From Acanthaster planci (Eukaryota; Echinodermata; Asteroidea; Valvatida; Acanthasteridae): a stretch of DNA of 64,000 nt. The position numbers and the translations under genes were made by a program. Below the pieces are notes generated by a model that saw nothing but the letters and a program-made list of their open reading frames with translations, did no database searches and had not been told where the DNA came from. The stretch is from NCBI RefSeq assembly GCF_001949145.1, contig NW_019091547.1:65945-129944 (forward strand), written 5' to 3'. Positions 14,105 to 27,700 of this stretch are shown piece by piece; position 1 is the first letter of the stretch; each line of letters begins with the position of its first letter.

Positions 14105-14310
14105 ATCAGTAAAGAGAAGACAATAAAAAGTTACAATTTTAGAGGTGGGAGGAAAACCCCAGAGGAATAGTCTGGGTGAAACCCACGGAGTCAGGTAGGG
14201 ACTGAAATCCAATCCACATGTGGACCGGGCCGGGAATCAAACCCGGGACCAAAGAGTTGGAAGGCAAGGAAAGAACTATCTTGCCAACCCGACTCTCCGA
14301 CTCCATTTGT
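14105..14310 (-). repeat. tRNA-derived SINE
   Basis: Read on the minus strand, the 5' part has a tRNA-like head: GAGAGTCGGGTTGGCAAG and a B-box region GGGTTTGATTCCCGGC. The body follows, with GGGTTTCACCCAGACTATTC and GGGGTTTTCCTCCCACCTC, a run typical of invertebrate SINEs. It ends in a T/A-rich tail. It is not a functional tRNA, since no cloverleaf or CCA-proximal stem is preserved. Confidence 0.6.
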
Positions 14311-14760
14311 AATTCTGAGGTAACTCATCAAGCTTTGAACTCACAGGCTTTGACAGACTATGTTCGTAAACATGCACATGTACATGGAAAAGACCAGCAA
14401 AAAAAAAGGTGTTCATGTATCCCTTTCTAGAGAGGGCAAGTTCACACATTTTACTTGCACTGCACTGAAATTAAAATGGAAATTATGCAAGTTTGAAATA
14501 TTTTAACAGTAAACTAGCTTCTGCAAAAATACTTGTGGAATCAGACTTGTCTCTCAACAAATCTCCAATGCAGAACAGATCGTGAGCCCTTGTATGGTAA
14601 AAGAACGAAGTGGAGAGAAAGGAATTGAGGTGCATTATCTGGAATTAAATTCCCCATCTGTGATCCATCAGGCTCCAGCTACATGTAGGTACTCTCCCTT
14701 GCCTCGGAGAGTGAGGCTAGTGAAACTCCAGATCCTTATACATGTACATGCACATGCAGT

Positions 14761-14906
14761 TCTCATTCAGTGTAAGTATTAGTCAATGTTAGCTGGTAAT
14801 CGGCAATGCAGACCGCAAACATTTTTTTCCCAATCTCATTCAGTGTAAGTATTAGTCAATGTTAGCTGGTAATCGGCAATGCAGACCGCAAACATTTTTT
14901 TCCCAA
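14761..14906. repeat. Perfect 73-bp tandem duplication
   Basis: The unit at 14761-14833 (TCTCATTCAGTGTAAGTATT to TTTTTCCCAA) is repeated without a difference at 14834-14906. It is non-coding. Perfect identity means a very recent event or an assembly artefact. Confidence 0.95.
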
Positions 14907-14909
14907 TCC

Positions 14910-17900
14910 AATCCGCCATGCCAGCCTTGAATTCAATCTTTCAAGCCCTGTCTGGTTTTTCAAAAAGACAGGGGACCCACTGTGGGACCCGGGACTTCTT
15001 CAAGCAGTTCAACTAACTCTGGTTTGGTTCGTTTTTTTGGCTGTTGATGTAAAGCAGCTTCTGAAAATAGACAAGAATCAAGTTAAAAGTCAATTCCAGT
15101 AGCCTGCTTGGGCCCAGGGTGCTTCATCCTCCTTGCAGGGCATTCTGGTTTTTTCGGGAGGCACCTGCACAACTTGAACTGGCTGCAAGATGAGCCTTTT
15201 AGCGTAAAATGACTTACCAAAGAGTTATGTGCTCTTTGTCTTACAGCCCTATACTGTCAATGTAAAAGTAATCCCCATAAAGTCCAGAGAAATCTTCCAA
15301 TACATGCAGCTGAACAGAAACATTGACATGATACACTTGAACAAACCGAACAGATTTAACCCAAAAAAAACTGATCGAAATCAAAGTCTACATAAAACTC
15401 TTGCATTCCGTCAACAACCCCCTTCCCACTCTAGTCCCAACCCCCCAACCTCAGCCAAATCAATGGCTCATTTAAATCCCACTGCACATGATGTTTATCG
15501 ATCATGTTGGCATGTATGAATAAGCACCATTAGAAAAGAATTGAGACTATTTCAATTCCCAGAGGGGGGCTTATTGCTGAACCAAATGTTCCCATGGATG
15601 TCAACCATGTAGTTTCTGTCCTCACATTCTCCAGTCTGGGTTGGTATAAAAGAGACCCCAACTGAAACATCCCATAATTGGGCCATACACCCTTGCTTGG
15701 AAAAGTGACATTCAAAACTGTTTTTTTTTAACATGAAAATAAACAAACAAAAAGCGCAGCAAAATTTATGATCCTGGTGTTTTACGACCCATATCTAATG
15801 TGAAACCAAACTTTGAAGTGTGAAACAATATTGACAAGAAAATCCTGACATGACAAGGGAATTTGTTCAACGCATTTATCTTTTTCACCCATCCCTAGAC
15901 AGTAGTTGGCCACTATGGCGCTAAGGTCATGAACTCCTATCAGTTATATGGGCAAGCCAGCCACCAGGCAAGTGATAAGACCAGCAAAAGGATCCCTTCA
16001 CCATATGCCAAGAGGCAGGAGGTATGCAGAGACTGCAGCATGCCATTTAGGAAGAGGTGTCATATTACTGGTACATGTACCATACCTGATGGAGGTTTGG
16101 CACTCTTCCTTTCTAATGCTTTTTAATCGCAGCAACCCCACCTCTTGAATGAAATTCTCAATGAAATCCTTCCTAAATGGTAAAACAAACTTTTGCTCTG
16201 ACAAAGAATTCAGGTTTATTCAAGAGTCTTCCTCATTACAGCCCAGATCTTGTCAAAGTATCACACGAAAATATGTGACAGTCGTACAGAATTTCAACTG
16301 CACTGCGTGGGTCAGCTGAAATTTAAGTCTGGAAAAGAAATGCTTTGCCAAGACAGGTTTCCAACCTTAAGATCAGGGAACGTATGTACACTGTTTGTGA
16401 TGGTCCCAACTGATTTTCACTCAGCAAGGAAGTTTACTTAGTACTTTTGTCTTATCAGTTACTGTGTAAGCTAGTACCCAGAATTTTAGTCTGTCTTCCT
16501 ACTGGTCTCAGTAAACTCTCTCTATTCCAAAAGATGTCAAGGCTTTGAGAAGAACTAGGAATGGGAGGAGAGCCAAGGGTCTGCATTCACTGGGAGCCTG
16601 TGATGATTTTAATGTAACACTGATGCCACCCAGGCATTGGATGCCACACCTTGTTAGACAATATAGTTATGATGAATGGCAATACGCACTCTCTGGTCTC
16701 AATGGGTGAGGTGTTGATTTACGATGAACAAAAACTTCCAAATGCCAAAAAACACTGCTGACAGATAATTCATTGCCACCTGCTCTCAACACCATTATGT
16801 ATATGTTTGTTTTGGGAACATTATTGATAATAATAATAATAAACAGTTCTTATCCGGCGCATAGTACACTGAAGACTCTACATGCTAAAGAGAGCAAACA
16901 GGTGGGTTTACAGTTGAAACTTTGAGTTTATATTGTTCAGGGGAGGGGGCCAGTTTTGGATGTGGTATGGAAGACTGTTCCATAGTTCAAATGCAGTGAA
17001 TAAGCAGTTGGGTATTCCAATAGCGCATGCCCAGTACAATGCTATTCAGGAACAGCTACGCACGCGCAGCAGTCTGTCCTATCTTTATCAGTGCAGCCAT
17101 TCGCTGACTCACTTGTATACTTTGGTCCCGAAAGACCTTGACTTTTTGAAATACCGCACTGGCTCATTGGAAGGGATTTTGAGGGACCATATGACTGGGT
17201 TAGAACTGGATATGGAGTGAGCAGATCTATGCTGCTGGAATGAAGAGGATGATTTTTGCCCATTCGTGGAGACAACCCCTCATGTGTACATCTGTATTAA
17301 AATCAAAACCAGTATTTTTAAAGTAATCTGGGACTGGGGAAATGGATTGTGTTGGGCGATAAACGCATACGTGCACTATACTGGTAGCAATCTGAAGGGT
17401 AAACGCATGTGGTGTACAGTATATGAAGTGATGACCAACCTAGACAGTCCTCAATCTTTCACCTGTTGGAAGACTGCAGACATATTAAAGACCTAATGAG
17501 AGAAGTATGTGTAATGTCATCAAATCCTCACAAGTGCATCACTTGTCATCCAGTCTCACATGAAGTCACAAGTCATTCGAACAAAATGCGCCAATGCCAA
17601 GGGTATTCCATTGTTGTTGTTCATCACCTCATACTGGTGACAAGACTTGTGATTTCTAAACACATACACGTACACATATGTACTCCAATTCTGGAGAGAA
17701 TAACTGTAGGCTACACGTATAACCATGTAGCTGTACAGTGCCTCTTTCAGATTTTTACATTATCCACGAAAGTTTATACACACATGCTTCTGTTTCACAA
17801 AAATGCACTTTGAAAAAGGACTCTGTTTGGCTGATTTGTCAATTAGACAATATAGAAGTTGTCAAACTACATTGTAAATTTTTCATCATTAACAAGTCTG

Positions 17901-19335
17901 TAGGCCCCTTCCATGTTTCAGAAGCCCTTCAATTGTGTTGAATCAGCTAGAAAGGTAATGTACAATGTACAACTCAATGTCTGCCAAGCCAAAACCTGCA
18001 AACTTGTCGATAGGTGTAGAGGTGCTGTTTGTCTCTAAACTGTGAAAAAAAACCTGCCCCTGGTAACAATGTGCTGAAATTGAATCAGTCAGGTTCAACA
18101 TGTACATGTATCTACAAGTGCACGGTAGTATCATGTATATGTTGAACCGGGCAGATTCCATTCCATCCACACTAGGCACTTCAATGTTTATTTTTCTAAC
18201 TGAGAGTAACCAAGCTACACTGTACCCCATCAAATGATTTCTCCACCTTCTGGAAACCTGTCCATTTGCTTTCACAGGCTTCTGGCACTCCACTGAACAA
18301 TTTGAAAACCTCAGCTAGTAGAGCCATAGAGCAGCAATGGCACAGCAGCCCAAACCAGACCACCCATTGCCCCTGGACACCAACTCCAGCTGACCCCACA
18401 CTGACCCATCTGGCAACTATAGCCCTATACTTGATGACTATGCAAGTGTGTAACAATGTCATCGCCTGAGCCTCTGGTTTGTGCCATGGGGTCCCTCATT
18501 TGTAGGAGTCAAAAAATAGGCTGAGAATTGGGATGGCTGAAGGCTATCCATAATGCCAACCCTTGGAGTTGAGGATCTGCAGCAGATGCATGATTCACTA
18601 CGACGCTTATCAGAGGGCTAGAATAACATTCAATCATTGACTGTTTATTACCGAAGTGGATGTCCGAAAAGGCAGCTGTAGAAGTCAATGCCCTGAGTTG
18701 CATTTTCATTGTGTAACCATTCTGCAGTGGCCAATCCTGGCATTTAAGTCCATCGCTAATCCGCTGATGAACCTTTGCTTTATGAAGATGACCACAACAA
18801 GCTGCTTGAAACACTGAGTGTTAACACTGCCAGTCCTTCTCAAACCTTCTGCCCATATCACCCAAAACTGCACCTCCTACCCACCACAATGACCATCTTG
18901 AGTCAAAGGGCCAGAAGAATCATATTTCAAACACATATGACGTAACAGAAAAATTATGCCATTGGAAACAGTCTGGTCTACAGACTGAGTAACTTAAGAA
19001 GGCACTTGGGCTATTTAAAGATCATGAGGCTGAGTACATTTTTGATCGTCCACATGATAAGCCCTCATACAGTAGGTAATTTGATGTTTAATATCATCAC
19101 AAAGCTACAGGTACATACATAATAATATTGTACATGTGTGTATTGAAGGTCAGAACTATTTTAACTCCATCCTCTTCATCCAACTGCATGTAGAAAGGCA
19201 CAGGTGTTCTTGCCTAAATATTTTGCAGCACAGCACGTAGCCTTCAGCTTGCAGCTGTTGAAGAGGAAAAGCATGGAGACCCGCAGACTAAACGAACCTT
19301 AACACACTGCAGCAAGGGGTTTTTATACAGCCAAA
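14910..19335. other. Non-coding stretch apart from the LINE tail at 16826
   Basis: Apart from the retroelement tail at 16826-16935, I see no domain, splice-flanked exon or RNA gene. Open frames of up to 116 codons here lack recognisable content. Confidence 0.45.
16826..16935 (-). repeat. LINE/SINE 3'-end relic with ATT repeats
   Basis: Plus-strand ATAATAATAATAATAA followed by ACAGTTCTTATCCGGCGCAT is the reverse complement of a typical LINE tail (GCGC, AAGAACTGT, then TTATTATTATT). The downstream stretch TGTTCCATAGTTCAAATGCA also has the look of a dispersed repeat. Confidence 0.5.
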
Positions 19336-19339
19336 TGAT

Positions 19340-20350
19340 GTGTAAAAACTAAAGGGCCTTTTCACACTACATAAAACCTGGGTTGATGTTGGGTTGAAAC
19401 TGGTGACTACACACATGAAAATTTGAGATTTTTCAACCCAGGTTGAAAATCATAGGTGTTCATCTCCACTCTAAGTTGAACTCACTGCGATGAACTCAGT
19501 TTGCACGAAACAAGTGTGAAACTATGCCAGGTTGTACGCAGGGTTGAAAAATCTACTTTTTAGCCCAGGGCAGTCATGGGTTGAGAGGCCGTAGGGCCAA
19601 GAAGGGTTGGGGTTGTCACGTATATATGGCTTGCCCTAAGCCGGGTTTCACACTTGTTTGGCTTTACCCGTGTAATTTATTTACATGTACCCGCATATTT
19701 ACTCATACCCGGGTATAAACTTACAGAGAATCGGTTTCACACTTCCAAACTTCAACCGGGTATTTAGTGCACCCACTTTCATGCAAACCTGGGTAACTTG
19801 TAACCGTGTTCACACTTCAGTCGGGGCAACCTGGAGATAATAATAATAAATAATATGTACACTGTCCAGCCGATGTGCTTGTGCATGCAATTCAAGTACG
19901 GACACGTACCCGTAACATGTCACGCATGCAGCATAAAGTCTCAACTGGTGCCTTGCAAATAATAATGGTGTTCGTATAACAAAAAGACAAGTTACTCGTC
20001 AAAACAGACTGGTTTCCTCTATATGAAATACATGTATAAATACGACGAGATACCAGCCACAATGGACATCAGCAACACCAGCCTGAGGCCGTGGAGCTGA
20101 GGGCAGTGCTGGTTATGCATGCGCCGTCCTATCTATTCGATGAGAAAATCTGCATTGAAGGAAACCTGACGAGAGTTCATACCACCAAAGGTAACCCAGA
20201 GAATTGTGTTTCGAGACAGTTAACCCAGAGAATTTCAAACCCCGAAAAGGGTAGTGTGAACACTCTGAATTATCCCGGTATTCTCAGGGTTATTTTTTCG
20301 ATAACCCTGAGCCTTGGAGAATACCCAGGTAGAATCATATTGTGAAACCT
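19340..20350. repeat. Cluster of TTCACACT/ACCCGGGT-type element ends, probable non-autonomous transposons
   Basis: TTTCACACT-like ends beside AACCTGGGT or ACCCGGGTA words recur. They occur at 19351-19380, around 19640-19660 and at 19735-19765. Inverted versions (AGGGTAGTGTGAACA, TACCCAGGTAGAATCATATTGTGAAACC) occur at 20250-20347. The arrangement suggests one or two DNA elements with internally repeated ends, covering about 19345-19605 and 19640-20350. There is no transposase ORF. Confidence 0.4.
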
Positions 20351-20764
20351 ACACTAGTGATCACTTGTGAAAAGGTCACTAGAGGCCTACCTGTTCTTTG
20401 ATAATTAATATGCGTATGCTGTGCTACATCAAATAATTGTTTTTGGTAAGTCAAGTTCAAGCAATGTGCGATATTGGCCGGTCCAAAAATCCATGCATGG
20501 CTGGGCTCCATTAATATGGATTCGTGGAAAATAATGTGGTACAGAGAAAGATCACAGATAGTCATACGGTGATCATGTTGAAATTTGGATTTACCATTCA
20601 TATTTATAGGCCTACTCTCTTGGACTCTTTTCCATACTTTGCCTTGTGAGTGGTGAACTGTTATTAACTCCCACCACTGATGTGGTTTTAAAATACTATT
20701 TCACTGTTTTCCCATCACCACCACACACAATTAACCACATGCCATGGCTGTAGCTTGTGGTACA

Positions 20765-21760
20765 GCATGGTGCCAAGGTGCCAACTTTATGTAGAATTTG
20801 ACCCTAAGGTTCCTGGTGACTGTGATAGAGCCCTCACTAACCTCTCCATGTGCAATATGAAGATCAATGCGTGGATGATGCACAATACATGTAGGTTACA
20901 GATAAATCAGGATAAGACTATATGATATGAATTCTGTATTATTGCCTCCACTAGGAACCTGAACTCCCTACCTGCTCTTCAGCTTAAAATTGGGGACATA
21001 GCCAATGATCCATCCGCTACTGTCCATGACCAGTCATATTAATTCCATTTGCAAGAGTGTAAACTTTCATATCCGTAATCTGTGGCATATTTGCCGATTT
21101 CTGACTCAGGAGTCTTGTCTTCACAATAAGGGCTTTAGTTCTTTCTCACATAGACTATGCCAACTTCTTGTTGTATGGTGCCCAGGAAGTTGATCTCCAG
21201 CATCTGCAATGCCTGCAAAATAAAGCGGTGCGTCTTGTGTTCGCATGTGGCAGAGAAAACAGCTCAGTGCATTTACTTTGATCTCTTCATTGGTTGATAA
21301 TGCAAGAAAGAATTAAGTTTAAAATCCATCTTTACGTTTACAAGTCTATTCATGGAGAGGCACCCAGCTACATTGTACATTGTATCTGAACATCTCAACC
21401 TGCACAATACTGGTCGCCTGGAAGAAGGTCGTAGACTCCGGTCTTCATCTGATGTCACTCAGCTAGTTGTCCCATGCTCCACCAGAAAAGCTGGTGATAA
21501 TTCTTACTTTATTGTTGCTCCAAAACTATGGAACCAGCTGCCGTGTGACATCAGGGAAGTGGCGTCAACCCCTGTTTTCAAACGCCTCCTCAAAACGTTC
21601 TTGTTCCCAGACTCAGGGCATTCAGACACATGTAGTTTACTGTTTCAACTTCATTACATTTTTGTATGTTAATTGTTTAATTAATTTATTACTTACACTT
21701 GTAAAGTGCTGTGTTCTTAGTAGAGTGCTCAATATGTGCTTATAATTATTATCAAGGTCC
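20765..21760 (+). pseudogene. CR1-like LINE, 3' part of reverse transcriptase and 3' tail (decayed)
   Basis: Translating across several frameshifts and stops gives the usual order at the end of a CR1/L2-like ORF2. First comes QLYVEFDP, the relic following the YADD motif, then ALTNLSMCNMKINAWM and LQINQDKT. These are followed by HINSICKSVNFHIRNL and RFLTQESC (thumb region), then LLYGAQ, LHWL and APSYI. Last comes FIVAPKLWNQLPCDIRE, with VFKRLLKTFLF near 21590. The 3' end (about 21690-21755) has the family-typical TGTAAAGTGCT run ending in ATAATTATTAT. The element is truncated at its 5' end and is dead. Confidence 0.85.
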
Positions 21761-21769
21761 TGTGCCAAT

Positions 21770-24700
21770 GACAGTAAGTGGGTTTACACATGGTCTGACG
21801 AACCAAAGTCTCACACTCAATGTTGAATCAAATAATTGAACTGTCCAGGAAAATGAAAAAAGCTGGGCACAATTATCACACTGCCAGTGTGGGTGTTTCT
21901 GGACAGCAAAGGCAGCACGGTGCACCGAACCTTCCCTTTCAAATGGCTCTCTGGAGGAGTGGTTGAATACACTGTATGTGTGGGTGTTAAACCATTTAAC
22001 TTTATTGAATTCGGCAATTCTGTTAATAGTTCAAAGGCCATTATGTGTGAGTGATGTTCTACCATCCGTTGTGTGCTGATGTGTTTTCAATACCATGCTG
22101 AGAAGGGTGTGGGTGTACGCAAGTAACAGAACTAAATATACTGGCACTGTCCTGCTATCCACTGCCTGATGCAAGCCATGCCAAGGGGGTGAGGTATACA
22201 AGGTAAAGTACCTTTCAGTGCCACGCGTGGTTGAAAGTATGGTATGTACTGCAGGGTACCACCTTCATGTAAGCCTATGTGAATTCTAGGCCCATGTGAA
22301 CATTTTCATAATTTTCCTATAAATAACTTTATTCTCAAATAAAATTAATTACATCCGTTTATTACAAAATAACTTGTGACCCATCACTGCAGAACTAGGC
22401 TGAAAATTTATGAGTTTTTTATTGGGAAAAACAATATTTTACACATCACTATCAACCTTGTTCAAGATAAAATAAAAACATAGTATTTTTTCCTAATTGG
22501 TAGCCTGCTATGGAGTATGGATCACTTTGAAGTATGAGAATTAGCAGTGGGGGTGAGGAATTGTCAAACACCAACATTTCTACTTCCGCTTGGTCTTGGA
22601 GTGGTGGGTCACACCGTTTCCCACAGAAGCCAAAACATCCACCTTATGGAATTGCTGTGAAATATATGAAATGTTGGTAACCTTGAAACCAGCTGCATTT
22701 TATAGGTTCATGTGCCTGTGTGCCTGCCTACCCTGCTGAGAATGAGTTGTGCGGGTCACAAATTTGAACAGCTAGGTTGTGACTCCCTGGAGAATGCATT
22801 TTGCTTGTCTCAAGAACTCAGTGCAATAAAAAGGCCTGTGTTCTGAACTTCTGGGGGAAGTTGTTCATTATACACGTAGCCTACAGTGTATACATGTACA
22901 TACATACATGGTCATTCAAGCAAAACCATTAAGAAATCTCAGGGGAAAAAACAGAACAAGGATCACAGATGGTAAAGGATTGGGAAGGAGGTTCTTTGGA
23001 AGTCAAAACAGATCATCATATGAAAACATGTCCTTGGTGCACATATGTACTGTGCATTTTAATGGCTATCTTACTTTGAGGCACCTGTTTCCAAACTTCA
23101 TACATGTATCCTTAAAACCCACAAGCTCAGCTTATGATCAAAAGTTCAATCATGATTCACAAGAAAGGTGGGCCAGTGCCCACACTATAAAGAACAGTCG
23201 ATCAGATGTACATGTACACAAACTAACACACAACCTTCAGATTTCCAGCACACCCCATCAGTGTGTGTGTGTGGTGCCAAGAGGTGTCAAAATGTGTAAC
23301 TATCAACAAAAGGGATCAATGCTACCATGCAAGAATAGTTGACCAATTACAATTGAGTGAGCTAAGTGCTCCACAACGAGGGGCCATTTCTGGCAAAATG
23401 GCCAGAACCTGCTTCGGCCCTCAAATCTGATTCTGAAGGAAATTGATGTGTCACTTCCACTGACACACAGTCAGAGCTGTGAGGAAAGAAGTACAAGATA
23501 GCCAAGGCATGTAAAAAAAAATACGGGAGGTTTTGATTGGTATGTGGCAAGAATCTAGGTTCAAAGATCTTCCGCTGTGGCCTATGAATGGTCACTCACA
23601 CTTCACACCTGAATTAAGAAATGAGATCAAGGGGGTTGTGAAAGGTTCAGAACTTTTCTAGGATTACATGTGACAAGAAAGAGTAATCATCATTTAAAGA
23701 AACTATTCACTATTATCTATTCATTGCCAATGAATACCTAAGGTTGAGGACAATTACTGAATTATTGTGGTTGGAGGCAGCTGGACCAAAGAAGAATAAG
23801 GCAGGTATGAAAGGGGTAGAGAAAACATGTACCCAAAAAGGGGAATAATTCTGTATATTTTATACTCACTTGAAACATTGGCAAAAATTTACCAAAAGAA
23901 GGTCTTAAGGTAGAGTCTACAAAGAAAATTATACCCTGAGGAGACATCAATGGTGCATCACAGAGATAAATCCCCACCTACCAATTAAGCCTCACACAAG
24001 TTACTGCCTGCAAAGTTCATTTAAAACACATTGTAAATGTAGAGTGCAACTGCATAAATGCTCTTTCCTTTTCACATCTTGTTCTGTTTTTATCATTTAC
24101 ATGACACCAGGAATGGTACATGTTTGTAGTACATGCATCTGAATTCCAATGTCAAGTTCTGTTTTTGAAATCTCACCCAGGAGTCAGAAAAAAGATGTCA
24201 AGGTTGCGGCATCAAAGAATGTACCGGTCTACAGGAACAATCCCTGCCATTCTCAAGGTTCTTTCATTTCATAATGGTTTTGGTACAAGTTGTGCAGCCC
24301 TCACCAGAAATCTTTCTGGAGCAGGCAACAACCACTGGAGAGTCATATGACCTGATCTGAGGTCACGTCAGATCCAGATCTTTCAAGCCCATGGTCGCAG
24401 AAGATAAATCAATCTGCAGGTGGAATTCAGCTGAACAACAGTGTCTGGCAAGTGTCAACCAATTCAAAGTTTCTACCTATTGATATCTTAAGTACATGGA
24501 CAGATGCACCCCCACCAAAAAAGGAAAATATTTCTTTTTCATATAAAATAATAAATTGTATAAATCCAGTGCACAGCCAAAAGAATGAGCACAGAAAGTA
24601 TCTGAACAATATCAGAAATCACAAAAAACAGCAATCTAGGATTTCAGCTTGTTGAGGTTAACTTCAGGTGTGGAATCGGTATTATTTTGGGATTATGACA

Positions 24701-27700
24701 TCCAAACTTTGGGTGCTATAAAACACACCTGAACAAACTGAACAATGGAACCGCAAATCCCCATTGACTTTGGAGCAAATACCCTCCAAAAGTCCTACGG
24801 GGTTCCAAATTTGTTTTAAGTGGATACCCTTGAAACCTGGTAACCCACAACATGACTTGAGGGTCAGCCCAGGTCAGCACGGGTCAGGGGGAGAAATCAA
24901 CCACAAATAAATGAATGTTTGCACAGCACTGAATGCTGACACATGACTGCATATAATGTTCCTTCAACTTCACCGCCACGAGGCCCACAACCCCGCAAAG
25001 CTTGTTGGAGTCCACATTGAGTACACATAATACCTTCTGCACAACAACCTTGGCACAACAAGAAAAGGATGTAGACAAAAATACATGTACATGTACTTGG
25101 TTTGCCTGTTATTTCATATAAAGTGGGGTTTTTGTTCCAAAAAACCTGAAAAAAAGAACTTACCAAAGTACCAGAATAGTAATGGAAAAGAAGTCTTGTT
25201 TTGAAAAATGCACATCGCTTTGGAAAAAAGTTCTAAGTAATATTGTTTTAATTTTAGAAAACTATTCCAGCAATTTTTGTGACACATTCTCTAAACACGA
25301 AAGGGCAAATGCTTTTTGATGTACCCAAATTTTTAAGACCTTGGAAACACACTGCCAATAATGAAAACATATCCCCTCCCCACAGGAAATCGGTCACTTC
25401 CAGGCCAATACCCAGCCATTCATTCACCTCAATTAACTGGTTCCCATGTGGCCAAGACAGAGCAGTCTTGCAATTCATCATTCACACCACACATCAAAGT
25501 ACATGTATGTAGTCTGTGCCTGTACCCATTCTCATTAAATACCCAATACATATGCTACAAAATTTTCGCTTCACACCAGACGTCATCGACTGGAGCTTCT
25601 CATTCAAAACCTGACTTGCACACAGGAAATTTTTCTACAGATACTTGGCAGGTAACCCAGTAGCCTTTTTACACCCAGCAAATACTCCATTCACTTAACA
25701 AATTCCTGAGTTTCATTCTGTCAGTCAGAAGAAGAAATGTCACAAAGATGCCAGCAGGCGGCTATTTCGCTGGAGCCAAAAATAGCCTTGAAGTTCACCT
25801 GTGACTAATGCCTGAAATCTAGTAAACCAGGCCAGGTTGCACTTACAAGTTATCGCCTGGGGGGCACAAGTGATCTGGGCAATTTTAAAGATTTCAGTAG
25901 CCTTTCCAATTTCCCTGCATAACTTTGCCTGACATGTTGCAGCAGATCAGTTGGAAAATTGGCCACAGGAAGGGGAGAATTTTTGCCACAAGAACTCACT
26001 GAGGAAGAAACTTTGGTTTTTGTCCTTGAAACATGCAGAGGAAAGGGCATAATTTCATGGCTCTGTTATTGCACAAATCCCTCTCCTTGCTGGGAGCAGT
26101 TCATACAGGGTAAGGACACTAAATAATAATGCCTTTATTGTCACTGGCAGGAAGGTACAAATGAGGATCAACTGACCAATCAGCATATTAATGTTACATG
26201 TACATGTTATTTGCACCGTTATTACCAACTAGCCGACACAACTTCCTGAAAAGTCTGCCAGTTTAGCCGCAAGGCCTGAGGAGAAAGAGATGAAAGAGGA
26301 TCCTTTTCCTCACATGCAAGCTTGGTAATGAGTAGACTCAACCTTCAAAGAATTCCTCAGGAGGAAATAATCAATTGCTTAGTTAAAACGGATCAATGAT
26401 ACGAAAGAGGTTAGAGGAAAAGAATTTTTGCATATGTACTGAACACTAACATGACTCAATGAATTAGGAAAACTCATATGAGACTGCATAAATTTTCGGA
26501 AAAATTGAAATTTGAACTTCACCGTTCTTAACACAATATTTTCAATCTTCATTTGTCAGCTCAAAGCTGTCCCAAATTCATGTACTGTGATTTTTTTCCC
26601 TACTGTGCAAAGTTTATATTAACCATACATGCATGTTTATCATTTCGCACCTTTTGTTTTTAAGTTTCCTGTAGTATTCATGCAGATATTTTCTTATCTG
26701 ACAAGCAGAAATGATATTTTACCAAAGCAGTTGAAGAAACAGAAGAAAAGCAAAATGTTACACATAAATGAACTTCAAAATTGCCTACCCCTAATGAGGA
26801 AATCCTGGATTTTAAGGTCATAAGAGGGGAAGAGAAAAACCACTGGACATTACTCACAACATAATTCACTCACACTCAGCCCTGGATCAATTATCCCTTG
26901 ACCTACATTTTAAGGACATCAGCACTGAGTGATGATTTCTGTCTCCGGACAGGAAATGTCTTCAAGTACACACGATCCCTCCTCTGAGAGATTATATCAT
27001 TCATCAAGATGAATTCAACAGCTGCCAACAACCTCATCTTATTTGGAAAAGCCTTCATAAATGTTCACAAAGCGTTAACTTCACAAAAAGTTAACACAAG
27101 ATACTGTGTGATTTACATTATACACGGATGTGCATATATCAGCCCAGTCTGCACTTGACTTTTTTGGGTCAAATTTACCAAGACGACGGCTACTTTTCCC
27201 ATTTTAAGTCCAGTGCCGATTATCCCAGGAAGTTTTTCTCTTGGTTACTTTTAAAAAGTGGCACAGTCATTTCTGCTGGCCAACTTCTGCCAGGGGAAAA
27301 TTCCCACAAGTCACTTTTCCCAAGACAGAAAGCCCAGTGCGGGGACAGTACAAGTTAACAAATATGGAATGTGGCTCAGTAGAGTGTACATGTACATCCA
27401 ACCCTGAGCACAACGGCATACTTCATAGAGGGAAACTATGCATGCGCATTGCTCGTTTCGTTGTAGCATGGCATGTGGCAAATATTTCTAGTGCATTTGT
27501 TCCTCTTTTGGTCCCAATCATGGCAGAAATTACTATGGATACAGTTGGAAGATTAACTGGTGTTATGAGCGCACCATTTCTAGATGAGGATGGTATGGTA
27601 ACGTTGTGTCTAAGGAGGAAACAACTGCAGAAATGTCACACAAAGCCCCTTTATAAGTCACTGTTATGATAGCTCAGTTACTTCCCATGCAATCTCGGTT

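Noticed and set aside
14218-14310. Possible tRNA gene
   Set aside because: The B-box-like segment belongs to a SINE. No complete cloverleaf or acceptor stem can be drawn.
27241-27669. 142-codon plus-strand frame
   Set aside because: No family resemblance, no splice signals and no flanking exons were found.
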